A DNA stretch of 51,040 nt. Source: Providencia sp. GTDB lineage: Bacteria; Pseudomonadota; Gammaproteobacteria; Enterobacterales; Enterobacteriaceae. Position 1 is the stretch's first letter. Each line of letters starts with the position of its first letter. The position numbers and the translations under genes are program-made. The stretch is from contig NZ_DOEH01000028.1 in assembly GCF_003533305.1 (NCBI RefSeq), forward strand, positions 1 to 51,040, read 5' to 3'. Shown one piece after another: positions 37,604 to 45,346 of the stretch. The notes beneath the pieces were generated by a model that was given only the letters and a program-made list of their open reading frames with translations, made no database searches and had not been told where the DNA came from.

Positions 37604-38680
37604 TTATTTTTGTGTGAATAGGGGCGGTTTTTGCTTCCCTAATTTTTCCGTTACCTTTTCGGCTAATAACGGCTGCAATGTTTTATCGTGACAAATTGCC
37701 TCAACCACAAACATCAAAAAATTGATTCCTTGCAAGCGTTCGGGTGTTTGTTCAAACTCACAAACGCCGATTTCTAGTGGTACTAACGGGGTTACGACCA
37801 TTTTAGATTCATTTGACGCAGGGGCAATCGGTTTCTGTGACTGCTCTGGTTTATGGGTAGATTTATTATTAATATTTTTTTCAGGTAGCATTTTTAATGG
37901 TTTATCGGGCTGATTATTACCTGACTGGCTGTTACTTGATGGGTTACCCGTAGATTGTTGTCCAACTAATGCGCTGACAGCAACTAACTCAATGTCCGCA
38001 GGTAGCTGAGGAAGATATTTTTGTAAGGCTCTTACAGTTGAAGGGTGTGGGTGACCAATCGCCACCGCACTGCCGTGTTTGCGTGCATAGGCAACCGCTT
38101 TATTCAACTGAGTTCGCGTTTCTTCTTCTGACTGATTATTATCAATAAAAATATTGCGTCTGGCGGTTGGTACACCAAACTCTTTTGCCGCATTGACGGC
38201 TTGGGTATTGCCAATAGTCACGCTGTCTAAGAAGAATAGATTAGAATGAGATAATGAACGCATCACATTTTTCATCCCTGCTAAGCTCGATGTCATCTCA
38301 CTGCCCATATGATTATTCATTCCTTTGGCATAAGGCACTCGGCTGATGGCGTTTTTAATGATGCGATCAATCTCGCCAGCACTCATTGATGGCGCTAATG
38401 TATCTTTTTCAAGCGGTTGCTTGCTTAATGGTTTCATGGGCATGTGGATCAAAATTTCACGCCCTTGTTGATGTGCTTTTTCAGCCACTTCACGACCATG
38501 GGGAGAGCTCGGTAAAATCGCAATTGTGACTGCGGTTGGCAGCGCTAATATTTGGTTATCTTCTTTGACTCGATAGCCAAAATCATCGATAACAATAGCT
38601 AATTTTGCTGCATTCGCCTGTAAACATATGATTAATAGTGATAGACCAACAAATAATCTCAGTGGCGAGTGCTTTAACAT
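37604..38680 (-). CDS. yibQ: Divergent polysaccharide deacetylase family protein (YibQ)
   Basis: A 358-residue exported protein with a signal peptide (hydrophobic segment about 8-22, cleavage near ANA-A) and a divergent polysaccharide deacetylase domain: KLAIVIDDFGYR with the metal-site Asp pair, ILIHMPMKP, GMNNHMGSEMTS, FFLDSVTIGNT, and AIGHPHPSTV. After about residue 245 there is an N/S/P/K-rich linker (about 245-305) and a conserved-looking C-terminal stretch ending near KQKPPLFTQK, making it longer than E. coli YibQ (319). It directly follows envC, so a cell-envelope role is likely, but the substrate is unknown. Confidence 0.9.
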   Translation of the reverse strand: MLKHSPLRLFVGLSLLIICLQANAAKLAIVIDDFGYRVKEDNQILALPTAVTIAILPSSPHGREVAEKAHQQGREILIHMPMKPLSKQPLEKDTLAPSMSAGEIDRIIKNAISRVPYAKGMNNHMGSEMTSSLAGMKNVMRSLSHSNLFFLDSVTIGNTQAVNAAKEFGVPTARRNIFIDNNQSEEETRTQLNKAVAYARKHGSAVAIGHPHPSTVRALQKYLPQLPADIELVAVSALVGQQSTGNPSSNSQSGNNQPDKPLKMLPEKNINNKSTHKPEQSQKPIAPASNESKMVVTPLVPLEIGVCEFEQTPERLQGINFLMFVVEAICHDKTLQPLLAEKVTEKLGKQKPPLFTQK

Positions 38681-38713
38681 AATTATTTTCCTAACTTTTT
38701 ATAGTTGGCTAGG

Positions 38714-40006
38714 TTATTTTCCTAACCAAGGGCGTGGGTTAACAGTTTTACCCTGCCGGCGAATTTCGAAGTATAGTGAAGGCCGTTCTTGACCTCCGCT
38801 ACTTCCTACTAATGCAATTGGCTGTCCTGCTCGTACTTCTTGGCCAACATTAACCAAGGCACTTTGGTTATAACCGTACAGGCTCATATCGCCTTTACCA
38901 TGCTCAACGACTACTACTAATCCGTAACCCTGTAGCCAGTCAGCAAGTAAGACGCGGCCATCTGCGATTGCTTTAACTTGTGTTCCTTCATTGGCGGCAA
39001 TTACCATGCCTTTCCAACGTAGTTCGCTGGAAATGACATCGCCATAATTATGTAAAGTAGAGCCACGCACAGGCCAAAAAGCTTGGCCCGCAGGGCGACC
39101 TAATCCACCTGTTCTCGACATTAGTGAACGTTCACTTTCGGACGGCTTATACGTCGCGCCTTTTTGTTTAGCCTGACGTTCTTTTTGAGCGACTTCAGCG
39201 CGGATACGGGCTGCTTCTTTGGCTTCACGTTCTGCTCGTGCTTTGGCTTCACGTTCAGCGCGTACAATTTTATCTCGTAACCTTGCTTCATTTTGTTTCA
39301 AAACAGCAAGATTCTTTTGGTCTTCTTTTAAAGTACTTTCAAGGACAGTCAGTGTTTTTTGGCGATCAACTTTTGCAGTATCTAATTTATTTTTTTCTTG
39401 TTGCTGCCGTGTAAGCGTCGTTTTTTGCTCTACTAATTTTTTCTGTTCAAGTTGTTTTTGTTGGTTGAGTTCTAAAGTGGTTTCTTCAAGTTCAATAATA
39501 TTTTTTTCACGAGCTTGATTTAAATAGCTGTAATAAGCCAGTATGCGTTCCTCTCGTTGGCCTTCTTCCCCTTTTAATAATAGGGTGAGGCCTTGATGTT
39601 TACCTAAGCGAAAGGCGGCATCCAGTTGTTCAGACAACAATTTTTCTTGTTCAGTTTTCTTTTTTTGTAATCGATTAATATTGCTATTGAGAGAGGTAAT
39701 TTCACTACCAAGCTGCTTTAATTGAGTTTGAGTTTCATGTAATCCACGGCTTGCAGCAGAAATATTTTTTTCTTGTAGCTTAAGCTGTTCGAGAAGAGCT
39801 GATCGTTTAGCTTTTTGTTCTTGAACACTTTTTTCTTTATCCGCAATACTCTTGAGTAGGTCATTTAGTTGACCTTTATTTTCAGTGATCTGATTTGCCA
39901 TTGCAGTCGGGATAGGCGCGATAGCCAATAAACCCACGCAAAGTAGGGCAGAAGTAATAGCCTGACGAATAAATAATATTTTCATTCGATAATGTGTGTT
40001 GGCCAT
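38714..40006 (-). CDS. envC: Murein hydrolase activator EnvC
   Basis: Periplasmic activator of the septal amidases AmiA and AmiB. The 430-residue protein has a signal sequence (hydrophobic segment ending near PTAMA), a long coiled coil (about 45-270) with E. coli-like repeats such as LRDKIVRAEREAKARAERE, the linker TYKPSESERSLMSRTGG, and a C-terminal LytM domain (about 320-427). That domain keeps GYGLVVVVEHGKGDMSLYGYNQ but lacks the zinc ligands of active LytM enzymes, as EnvC should. Start at 40006 (MANTHYR); a TTG six codons upstream or an ATG seven codons downstream are alternatives. In E. coli gpmM lies upstream; here it is absent. Confidence 0.95.
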   Translation of the reverse strand: MANTHYRMKILFIRQAITSALLCVGLLAIAPIPTAMANQITENKGQLNDLLKSIADKEKSVQEQKAKRSALLEQLKLQEKNISAASRGLHETQTQLKQLGSEITSLNSNINRLQKKKTEQEKLLSEQLDAAFRLGKHQGLTLLLKGEEGQREERILAYYSYLNQAREKNIIELEETTLELNQQKQLEQKKLVEQKTTLTRQQQEKNKLDTAKVDRQKTLTVLESTLKEDQKNLAVLKQNEARLRDKIVRAEREAKARAEREAKEAARIRAEVAQKERQAKQKGATYKPSESERSLMSRTGGLGRPAGQAFWPVRGSTLHNYGDVISSELRWKGMVIAANEGTQVKAIADGRVLLADWLQGYGLVVVVEHGKGDMSLYGYNQSALVNVGQEVRAGQPIALVGSSGGQERPSLYFEIRRQGKTVNPRPWLGK

Positions 40007-40426
40007 TGTGATAGAACACCTCAATTAAATGCAATAACAGATTATTTCATCTGCAAGTTTTGGTTTCCAGTGTTCTCTTGTAAAAAGGGCTGAAAACATG
40101 GGCTAATTAGGATTATTGCTATTTTGACAGATCATCATTAAGTTAAATAATATCCTTTCATTATCAACGATTTTACAGGTATAGCCAGTGTTGATGTGCT
40201 TTTTATTACAGAGCGGTCATTTAGCTTACCGTTTAACTTATGTTAAAATACCAGCGCTGAATTTTAAAAGAAAAAGCCTATTTTTTAGAAAACAAAGCTA
40301 ATTTTGCATACTTTATTATAAAAAAAAACGTGTAGTTTGCGCGAACTGGCTGTAATTAGCTCAACACAAAGGTATACTCTGAACCCTTTGATATTCGTTT
40401 TTAACTAACGGGAGTAATTGCCCCCC
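40007..40426. other. Intergenic region between envC and yibN
   Basis: About 420 bp with no convincing gene, where E. coli has gpmM. It holds a plus-strand promoter-like pair, TTGACA (40124-40129), 18-bp spacer, TAATAT (40148-40153). There is also a small palindrome TTTAAC TTAT GTTAAA (40232-40247) and a TATACT (40373-40378) that may be a -10 for yibN. A 37-codon frame at 40194 has no ribosome site and I do not call it. Confidence 0.45.
40124..40153 (+). promoter_or_regulatory. Consensus-like promoter far upstream of yibN
   Basis: Perfect -35 TTGACA, 18-bp spacer, -10 TAATAT. The predicted start is about 265 nt before yibN, so it implies either a long leader or a separate small RNA. Confidence 0.5.
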
Positions 40427-40864
40427 ATGATCCAAGAAATCATGCAATTTGTAAGCCGGAACATGTTATTGAGTCTGGTTTGGATAGCGCTATTAGTTGC
40501 CGTGGTCGTAATGACCTTTAAAGGCCTTTTCTCAAAATCTAAAGTGATTGCTCGCTCTCAGGCGATCACACTTATTAATAAAGAAGAGGCAGTTATTGTA
40601 GATTTACGGACTCGTGAAGATTTCCGCAAAGGACACATTATTGATTCTATCAATTTAACGCCGTCTGAAATTAAAGATAATAATTTAGGTGAGTTGGAAA
40701 AACATAAACAAAAACCTATTATTATTGTTTCAGGTAGTGGTATGGAATCAGCAAAACCTGCGGAACAATTAGCACAATACGGTTTTGAAAAAGTTTTTGT
40801 CCTGAAAGAAGGGATCGCTGGTTGGGCAGGTGATAACCTCCCACTAGCTCGTGGCAAGAAGTAG
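40427..40864 (+). CDS. yibN: Membrane-anchored rhodanese-like protein (YibN)
   Basis: A 145-residue protein with an N-terminal membrane helix (about 13-31, [16 protein letters not shown]) and a cytoplasmic rhodanese domain (about 45-140) with [15 protein letters not shown]. The active-site loop reads [16 protein letters not shown]: the position of the catalytic Cys is Ser, so sulfurtransfer by the usual mechanism is unlikely. Start at 40427 (MIQEIMQFV) mirrors E. coli YibN; a TTG at 40418 is possible. In E. coli grxC follows; here secB does, 130 bp on. Confidence 0.92.
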   Translation: MIQEIMQFVSRNMLLSLVWIALLVAVVVMTFKGLFSKSKVIARSQAITLINKEEAVIVDLRTREDFRKGHIIDSINLTPSEIKDNNLGELEKHKQKPIIIVSGSGMESAKPAEQLAQYGFEKVFVLKEGIAGWAGDNLPLARGKK

Positions 40865-40873
40865 CTATCCGAT

Positions 40874-40949
40874 ATATAGCCTGTATCTGTAATTATTGTT
40901 ATCTAATAATAGGTTAGAGCTTAAAACAAGGTGAGATACAGCGCTATAT
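40874..40949. repeat. Long imperfect inverted repeat between yibN and secB
   Basis: ATATAGCCTGTATCT (40874-40888) pairs with AGATACAGCGCTATAT (40934-40949) with a single bulged base and a 45-nt loop. It occupies the site where grxC lies in E. coli. A secB leader stem or a small remnant of a palindromic element are possible. Confidence 0.5.
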
Positions 40950-40994
40950 GATTAAACTCATATGGAAATTTAGAAGTTAAAAGGTATATAAATT

Positions 40995-41471
40995 ATGTCA
41001 GAGCAAAATAATTCAGAAATGGTATTTCAAATTCAACGCATCTATGCAAAAGACGTTTCATTTGAAGCACCTGGCGCACCGCATATTTTCCAACACGAAT
41101 GGCAGCCAGAAATTAAATTAGATTTAGACACTTCTTCAAATCAACTATCAGAAGGTGTTTATGAAGTTGTTTTGCGTGTGACAACTACTGCAACATTGGG
41201 CGAAGAAACCGCTTTCCTGTGTGAAGTTCAACAAGCAGGCGTTTTCTCTATTGAAGGTATTGATGGCACTCAAATGGCACATTGCTTAGGTGCGTACTGC
41301 CCGAACATCCTGTTCCCATATGCACGTGAAGCAATCACTAGCTTAGTGGGCCGTGGTACATTCCCACAATTGAACTTAGCGCCAGTAAACTTTGATGCAT
41401 TGTTCATGAACTATTTGCAACAGCAACAAGGCGAACAAGCGCAGAACTCAGAAGCCCAACAGGACGCTTAA
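40995..41471 (+). CDS. secB: Protein-export chaperone SecB
   Basis: Tetrameric cytoplasmic chaperone that keeps preproteins unfolded and delivers them to SecA. The 158-residue protein has the family segments [22 protein letters not shown] near residue 11 (in two stretches), [39 protein letters not shown] near 96-116, and [13 protein letters not shown]. Its stop overlaps the gpsA start by one base (TAATG), so the genes are coupled. The tail is Q-rich and acidic, as usual. Confidence 0.97.
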   Translation: MSEQNNSEMVFQIQRIYAKDVSFEAPGAPHIFQHEWQPEIKLDLDTSSNQLSEGVYEVVLRVTTTATLGEETAFLCEVQQAGVFSIEGIDGTQMAHCLGAYCPNILFPYAREAITSLVGRGTFPQLNLAPVNFDALFMNYLQQQQGEQAQNSEAQQDA

Positions 41472-42490
41472 TGAAGACTGCTTCAATGACAGTAATCGGT
41501 GCCGGCTCGTACGGCACCGCTTTAGCCATCACTCTTGCGCGTAATGCGCACCAAGTGGTGCTATGGGGACATGATCCCGCTCATATCCGCAAATTAGAAC
41601 AAGATCGCAGCAATCAGGCATTTTTGCCGGGCGTTTCTTTCCCTGATAGTTTATCCCTCGAAACGGACTTAAAACAGGCTGTTGAGGCGAGTCTGAATAT
41701 CTTGATAGTCGTACCTAGCCATGTTTTCGGTGATGTACTCAAACAAATCCAACCTTATCTTCGAACTGGCGCGCGTATTATTTGGGCGACCAAAGGTTTA
41801 GAAAGAGATACCGGGCGTTTGTTACAGGATGTGGCACGTGAGGTATTAGGCAATGAAATTCCGTTAGCTGTATTATCTGGACCGACTTTTGCTAAAGAGC
41901 TTGCCGCAGGTTTACCGACGGCGATTTCAGTCGCAGCGAGTAACAGCCAATTTGGCGACGAGCTACAGCAGTTATTCCATTGTGGTAAAAGCTTTCGTGT
42001 TTACAAAAATCCCGATATGGTTGGTGTTCAGCTTGGTGGTGCCGTGAAGAACGTCATTGCCATTGGCGCTGGTATTTCAGATGGTATGGGATTTGGTGCC
42101 AATGCACGTACTGCTTTGATTACCCGAGGATTAGCTGAAATGAGTCGTCTTGGCGCTGCCCTCGGCGCAGACCCGTCTACTTTTATGGGAATGGCTGGGT
42201 TGGGTGATTTAGTGTTAACTTGTACCGACAACCAATCTCGTAATCGTCGATTTGGTATGATGCTTGGGGATGGTATTAGTGTGGCCGATGCCGAAAAAGA
42301 AATTGGTCAAGTGGTTGAAGGTTACCGCAACACTAAGGAAGTGAAAGCGCTTGCTGAGCGTGCGGGTGTTGAAATGCCAATCACTGAGCAGATTTATCAA
42401 ATCCTCTACTGCCATAAGAATGTACTTGAAGCTGCGCAGGCGCTACTTGGCCGAGCAACCAAAGATGAAATTGCGGATGTACCAAAATAA
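41471..42490 (+). CDS. gpsA: Glycerol-3-phosphate dehydrogenase [NAD(P)+]
   Basis: Reduces dihydroxyacetone phosphate to sn-glycerol-3-phosphate for phospholipid synthesis. The 339 residues match E. coli GpsA. The dinucleotide motif [11 protein letters not shown] lies at 10-20, WATKGLE near 109, [17 protein letters not shown] near 138, the catalytic Lys region [13 protein letters not shown] near 190, and [20 protein letters not shown] near 248. It overlaps secB by one base and precedes cysE by 22 bp, the conserved order. Confidence 0.97.
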   Translation: MKTASMTVIGAGSYGTALAITLARNAHQVVLWGHDPAHIRKLEQDRSNQAFLPGVSFPDSLSLETDLKQAVEASLNILIVVPSHVFGDVLKQIQPYLRTGARIIWATKGLERDTGRLLQDVAREVLGNEIPLAVLSGPTFAKELAAGLPTAISVAASNSQFGDELQQLFHCGKSFRVYKNPDMVGVQLGGAVKNVIAIGAGISDGMGFGANARTALITRGLAEMSRLGAALGADPSTFMGMAGLGDLVLTCTDNQSRNRRFGMMLGDGISVADAEKEIGQVVEGYRNTKEVKALAERAGVEMPITEQIYQILYCHKNVLEAAQALLGRATKDEIADVPK

Positions 42491-42512
42491 ATATAACTGT
42501 GAGTGAGTGATT

Positions 42513-43334
42513 ATGTCGCGTGAAGAACTAGATAGAATTTGGGGGTTCATTAAAGATGAAGCGAAGTCGCTCGCTGATTGTGAACCTTTGCTAGCCAGTT
42601 TTTTCAATGCGACATTACTCAAGCACGATAACTTAGGCAGTGCCCTGAGTTATATGTTGGCGAATAAATTAAGCTCACCCATCATGCCTGCAATGGAAGT
42701 TCGTGAAATTGTTGAAGAAGCTTATCGCAACGATGAACAAATGATTTTTTCTGCCGCCATGGACTTAGCGGCAGTCCGTTTGCGTGACCCGGCTGTTGAT
42801 AAGTATTCGACACCGCTTTTATATCTTAAAGGTTTCCATGCACTACAAGCTTATCGCATAGGGCATTGGCTCTGGAATGAAGGTCGTCAAGCGTTAGCGG
42901 TTTATTTGCAAAATCAGATTTCGGTTACTTTTGCGGTAGATATTCATCCCGCAGCTAAAATTGGTTGTGGCATCATGCTTGACCACGCAACGGGTATTGT
43001 TATCGGTGAAACCGCAATTGTCGAAAACGATGTGTCGATTTTGCAATCAGTGACATTAGGCGGTACCGGAAAGACTTGTGGCGATCGTCATCCAAAAGTT
43101 AGAGAAGGGGTGATGATTGGTGCAGGGGCTAAAATTCTCGGTAACATTGAAATCGGCCGCGGCGCAAAAATTGGCGCAGGCTCAGTCGTACTTCACCCCG
43201 TTCCACCTCATACCACTGTTGCCGGTGTTCCAGCGCGTATTGTCGGTAAACCAACCAGCGACAAACCTTCTTTCGAAATGGATCAAAACTTTAATGGCAG
43301 TATTTATGGTTTTGAAAATGGCGATGGGATTTGA
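42513..43334 (+). CDS. cysE: Serine O-acetyltransferase
   Basis: Makes O-acetylserine from serine and acetyl-CoA, committing serine to cysteine synthesis. The 273-residue length is that of E. coli CysE. It has an N-terminal helical domain (ADCEPLLASFFNATLLKH), a left-handed beta-helix of hexapeptides (about 140-240) with catalytic His/Asp in IMLDHATGIVIG, GDRHPK, and AGVPARIVGKP. The C-terminus ends GDGI, whose Ile inserts into CysK to form cysteine synthase. ATG at 42513 matches the E. coli start. Confidence 0.97.
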   Translation: MSREELDRIWGFIKDEAKSLADCEPLLASFFNATLLKHDNLGSALSYMLANKLSSPIMPAMEVREIVEEAYRNDEQMIFSAAMDLAAVRLRDPAVDKYSTPLLYLKGFHALQAYRIGHWLWNEGRQALAVYLQNQISVTFAVDIHPAAKIGCGIMLDHATGIVIGETAIVENDVSILQSVTLGGTGKTCGDRHPKVREGVMIGAGAKILGNIEIGRGAKIGAGSVVLHPVPPHTTVAGVPARIVGKPTSDKPSFEMDQNFNGSIYGFENGDGI

Positions 43335-43468
43335 GTTGTGGGAAGGAATAAAAGGTAGATGGAATATTCACTATCGATGTTATTTTTTAAAAGTGTGTCT
43401 TCTGAATACATTCCCCAATTTAAACTGAGTAATCGATTTATTTAAATGTTCGGCACAGACAGTCTCCT

Positions 43469-43595
43469 ATCCCTCTAAATAATTTGAGCGGTATGTAGGC
43501 GACAAACGAGGCTATTTCAAGGAGCATACACGAGTATGTGACTTGGGTAGCGGAGTGAAGTCAACACCCATACCGCTTGAAGTATGACGAGGGAT
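43469..43595. repeat. ~127-bp palindromic intergenic repeat (MITE-like)
   Basis: Ends are imperfect terminal inverted repeats: ATCCCTC plus TTGAGCGGTATG on the left match the reverse complement of CATACCGCTTGAA plus GAGGGAT on the right. A smaller stem CATAC ACGA GTATG lies inside. The element ends one base before the trmL stop codon and fills most of the cysE-trmL gap. It resembles short dispersed intergenic repeats I recall from Yersinia, Photorhabdus and Providencia genomes. It probably forms a long RNA stem at the 3' end of both genes. Only one copy is seen in the window. Confidence 0.7.
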
Positions 43596-43596
43596 T

Positions 43597-44100
43597 CTAG
43601 TCCTTTAACAAAGCCCCTGCATACCCCAACTGCCGCCACGCTTCAAATACCACGACCGCCACAGAGTTCGATAAATTCATACTACGGCTATCAGCTAGCA
43701 TTGGAATACGGATCTTTTGCTCCATTGGCATGTTATCAAGCACATAAGGCGGCAAGCCGCGTGTCTCTGGCCCAAACATCAAATAATCATCTTGTTGATA
43801 GCTGACATTACTGTGGCTAGGCTTACCTTTGGTGGTTAACGCAAACACACGAGCACCAGTAGCGGACTGATTATTATCAGGATTCAAACCTTCGCTTTCT
43901 AAAAAAGCAAAGTAATCATGATGATGTTTGATATCAGCAAACTCACTGTAATCTAAGCCTGCGCGGCGTAGGCGTTTATCATCCCATGTAAAACCCAATG
44001 GGTGAATAAGATGCAAACTAAAGCCTGTATTGGCACATAGACGAATAATATTGCCCGTATTTGGCGGTATTTCTGGTTCGAACAAAACAATATGTGGCAT
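43597..44100 (-). CDS. trmL: tRNA (cytidine/uridine(34)-2'-O)-methyltransferase
   Basis: SPOUT-class methyltransferase that 2'-O-methylates the wobble base of leucine tRNAs. The 167-residue form from the ATG at 44100 starts [20 protein letters not shown] as in E. coli TrmL/YibK; the knot motifs are [11 protein letters not shown] near 104-114 and [20 protein letters not shown] near 140. The frame extends 23 codons further upstream without similarity. It marks the border of the conserved cysE region; the polysaccharide locus begins immediately beyond. Confidence 0.95.
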   Translation of the reverse strand: MPHIVLFEPEIPPNTGNIIRLCANTGFSLHLIHPLGFTWDDKRLRRAGLDYSEFADIKHHHDYFAFLESEGLNPDNNQSATGARVFALTTKGKPSHSNVSYQQDDYLMFGPETRGLPPYVLDNMPMEQKIRIPMLADSRSMNLSNSVAVVVFEAWRQLGYAGALLKD

Positions 44101-44190
44101 AACGTTAGATAAACTTTTAGCTAGAAAGTGAATAAATGATAACGCAGAGTTTACGCGCAAATTTTGCAAGTTGCATTATCAGAGACAAAT

Positions 44191-44225
44191 AAAAAAGCGA
44201 GCTAATATAAATTGAGCTCGCTTTT
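44191..44225 (-). terminator. Terminator of the wza-wzb-wzc-galE operon
   Basis: AAAAGCGAGCT / AGCTCGCTTTT, a perfect 11-bp stem with an 11-nt loop, followed on the minus strand by T-rich sequence (A-run at 44191-44196). It lies 33 nt past the galE stop. Confidence 0.88.
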
Positions 44226-44257
44226 AGATGACTATATTTTGAGATACTTAACTTGTT

Positions 44258-45286
44258 TTAAGCTTTATATCCATTTGGATTTTGGGACTGCCAGCGCCAG
44301 CTATCATCTACCATATCTTGCACTGAATATTGTGCTTTCCAACCTAAATCTTTATAGGCTTTATCAGGGCTAGACCAACATTCAGCAATATCACCAGGGC
44401 GACGCGCGACAATCTCATATTTAATTGGTTTATCTGACGCTTTTTCAAATGCAGATATGATTTCTAATACGCTAGTACCTGTGCCAGTTCCCAGATTATA
44501 GGTATGCAATCCCGCTTTTGTGCTTACTTTATTTAAAGCGGCAATGTGACCATCAGCTAAATCCATCACGTGAATATAGTCACGAACGCCAGTGCCATCT
44601 GGTGTTGGATAATCATTACCAAACACCATAACTTTAGGATGGCGACCAACAGCAACTTGGGCAACATAAGGCGCTAAGTTATTTGGGATGCCTTGAGGGT
44701 CTTCTCCCATAGTGCCCGATGGATGTGCGCCAACAGGGTTAAAATAACGCAATAGTGTTAATGACCAATCATTTTGGGCAATATATAGGTCGGAGAGAAT
44801 ACGCTCAACCATATACTTACTTGTTCCATATGGATTAGTTGTTCCACCAACTTTGGACGCTTCAGTTAATGGAACTTCTTCTGGATCGCCATAAACTGTC
44901 GCCGAAGAGCTAAAAATTAAGCTCTTCACACCCGCTTTTTTCATACTTTCGACTAGCACCAAAGTACCGTTAACATTAACGTCATAATACTCAATCGGTT
45001 TCTGTACTGACTCACCGACCGCTTTTAGCCCTGCAAAGTGGATTACTGAACTGATTTGATGCTGAGCAAAAATAGTATCAAGAATGTGGCTATCGCGCAC
45101 ATCCCCCTGATAAAAGGTTGGTCGAGTACCCGTGATAGCTTCAATTCGGTTGAGTACTTCAAGGTTCGCGTTATGTAGATTATCTAAGATAATTGGTTGC
45201 ATACCTTGCTTAATCATTTGTACACAGGTATGGCTACCAATGTAGCCCAGACCGCCAGTCACTAAAACTTGAGAGTTATCCATCAT
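44258..45286 (-). CDS. galE: UDP-glucose 4-epimerase
   Basis: Interconverts UDP-glucose and UDP-galactose (some relatives also the GlcNAc forms). The 342-residue SDR protein has VLVTGGLGYIGSHTCVQM, VIHFAGLKAVGESV near 80, the catalytic Ser/Tyr in SSSATVYG and NPYGTSKYM (about 125-155), and RYFNPVGAHPSG. Two adjacent ATGs (45286, 45283) share an AAGGA site. It is the last gene of the leftward polysaccharide operon, next to wzc and not in a gal operon, so it supplies galactose or GalNAc for the polymer or core. It is in frame with wzc, 45 nt beyond its stop. Confidence 0.95.
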   Translation of the reverse strand: MMDNSQVLVTGGLGYIGSHTCVQMIKQGMQPIILDNLHNANLEVLNRIEAITGTRPTFYQGDVRDSHILDTIFAQHQISSVIHFAGLKAVGESVQKPIEYYDVNVNGTLVLVESMKKAGVKSLIFSSSATVYGDPEEVPLTEASKVGGTTNPYGTSKYMVERILSDLYIAQNDWSLTLLRYFNPVGAHPSGTMGEDPQGIPNNLAPYVAQVAVGRHPKVMVFGNDYPTPDGTGVRDYIHVMDLADGHIAALNKVSTKAGLHTYNLGTGTGTSVLEIISAFEKASDKPIKYEIVARRPGDIAECWSSPDKAYKDLGWKAQYSVQDMVDDSWRWQSQNPNGYKA

Positions 45287-45301
45287 AACGTCCTTATCTG
45301 A

Positions 45302-45346
45302 TTAATATTTATAAACCTAGTATTTATAAACTTAGTATTCATAAAC
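45302..45346 (-). repeat. Three in-frame 15-bp tandem repeats spanning the wzc stop
   Basis: On the minus strand three consecutive 15-mers read GTTTATGAATACTAA, GTTTATAAATACTAG and GTTTATAAATATTAA. In the wzc frame each encodes Val-Tyr-(Glu/Lys)-Tyr-stop. The first is the genuine C-terminus of Wzc; the next two lie beyond the stop in the wzc-galE gap. Confidence 0.9.

Noticed and set aside
40194..40304. Small 37-codon frame in the envC-yibN gap
   Set aside because: No ribosome-binding site and no recognisable features; the region looks non-coding.
40865..40994. Degraded grxC remnant between yibN and secB
   Set aside because: Reading the 130 bp in several frames gave no glutaredoxin motif.
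45258..45346. Wzc-GalE fusion by stop-codon read-through, since the two genes share a frame
   Set aside because: Three stop codons (TAA, TAG, TAA) separate them and galE has its own AAGGA ribosome site, so a fusion protein is not credible.
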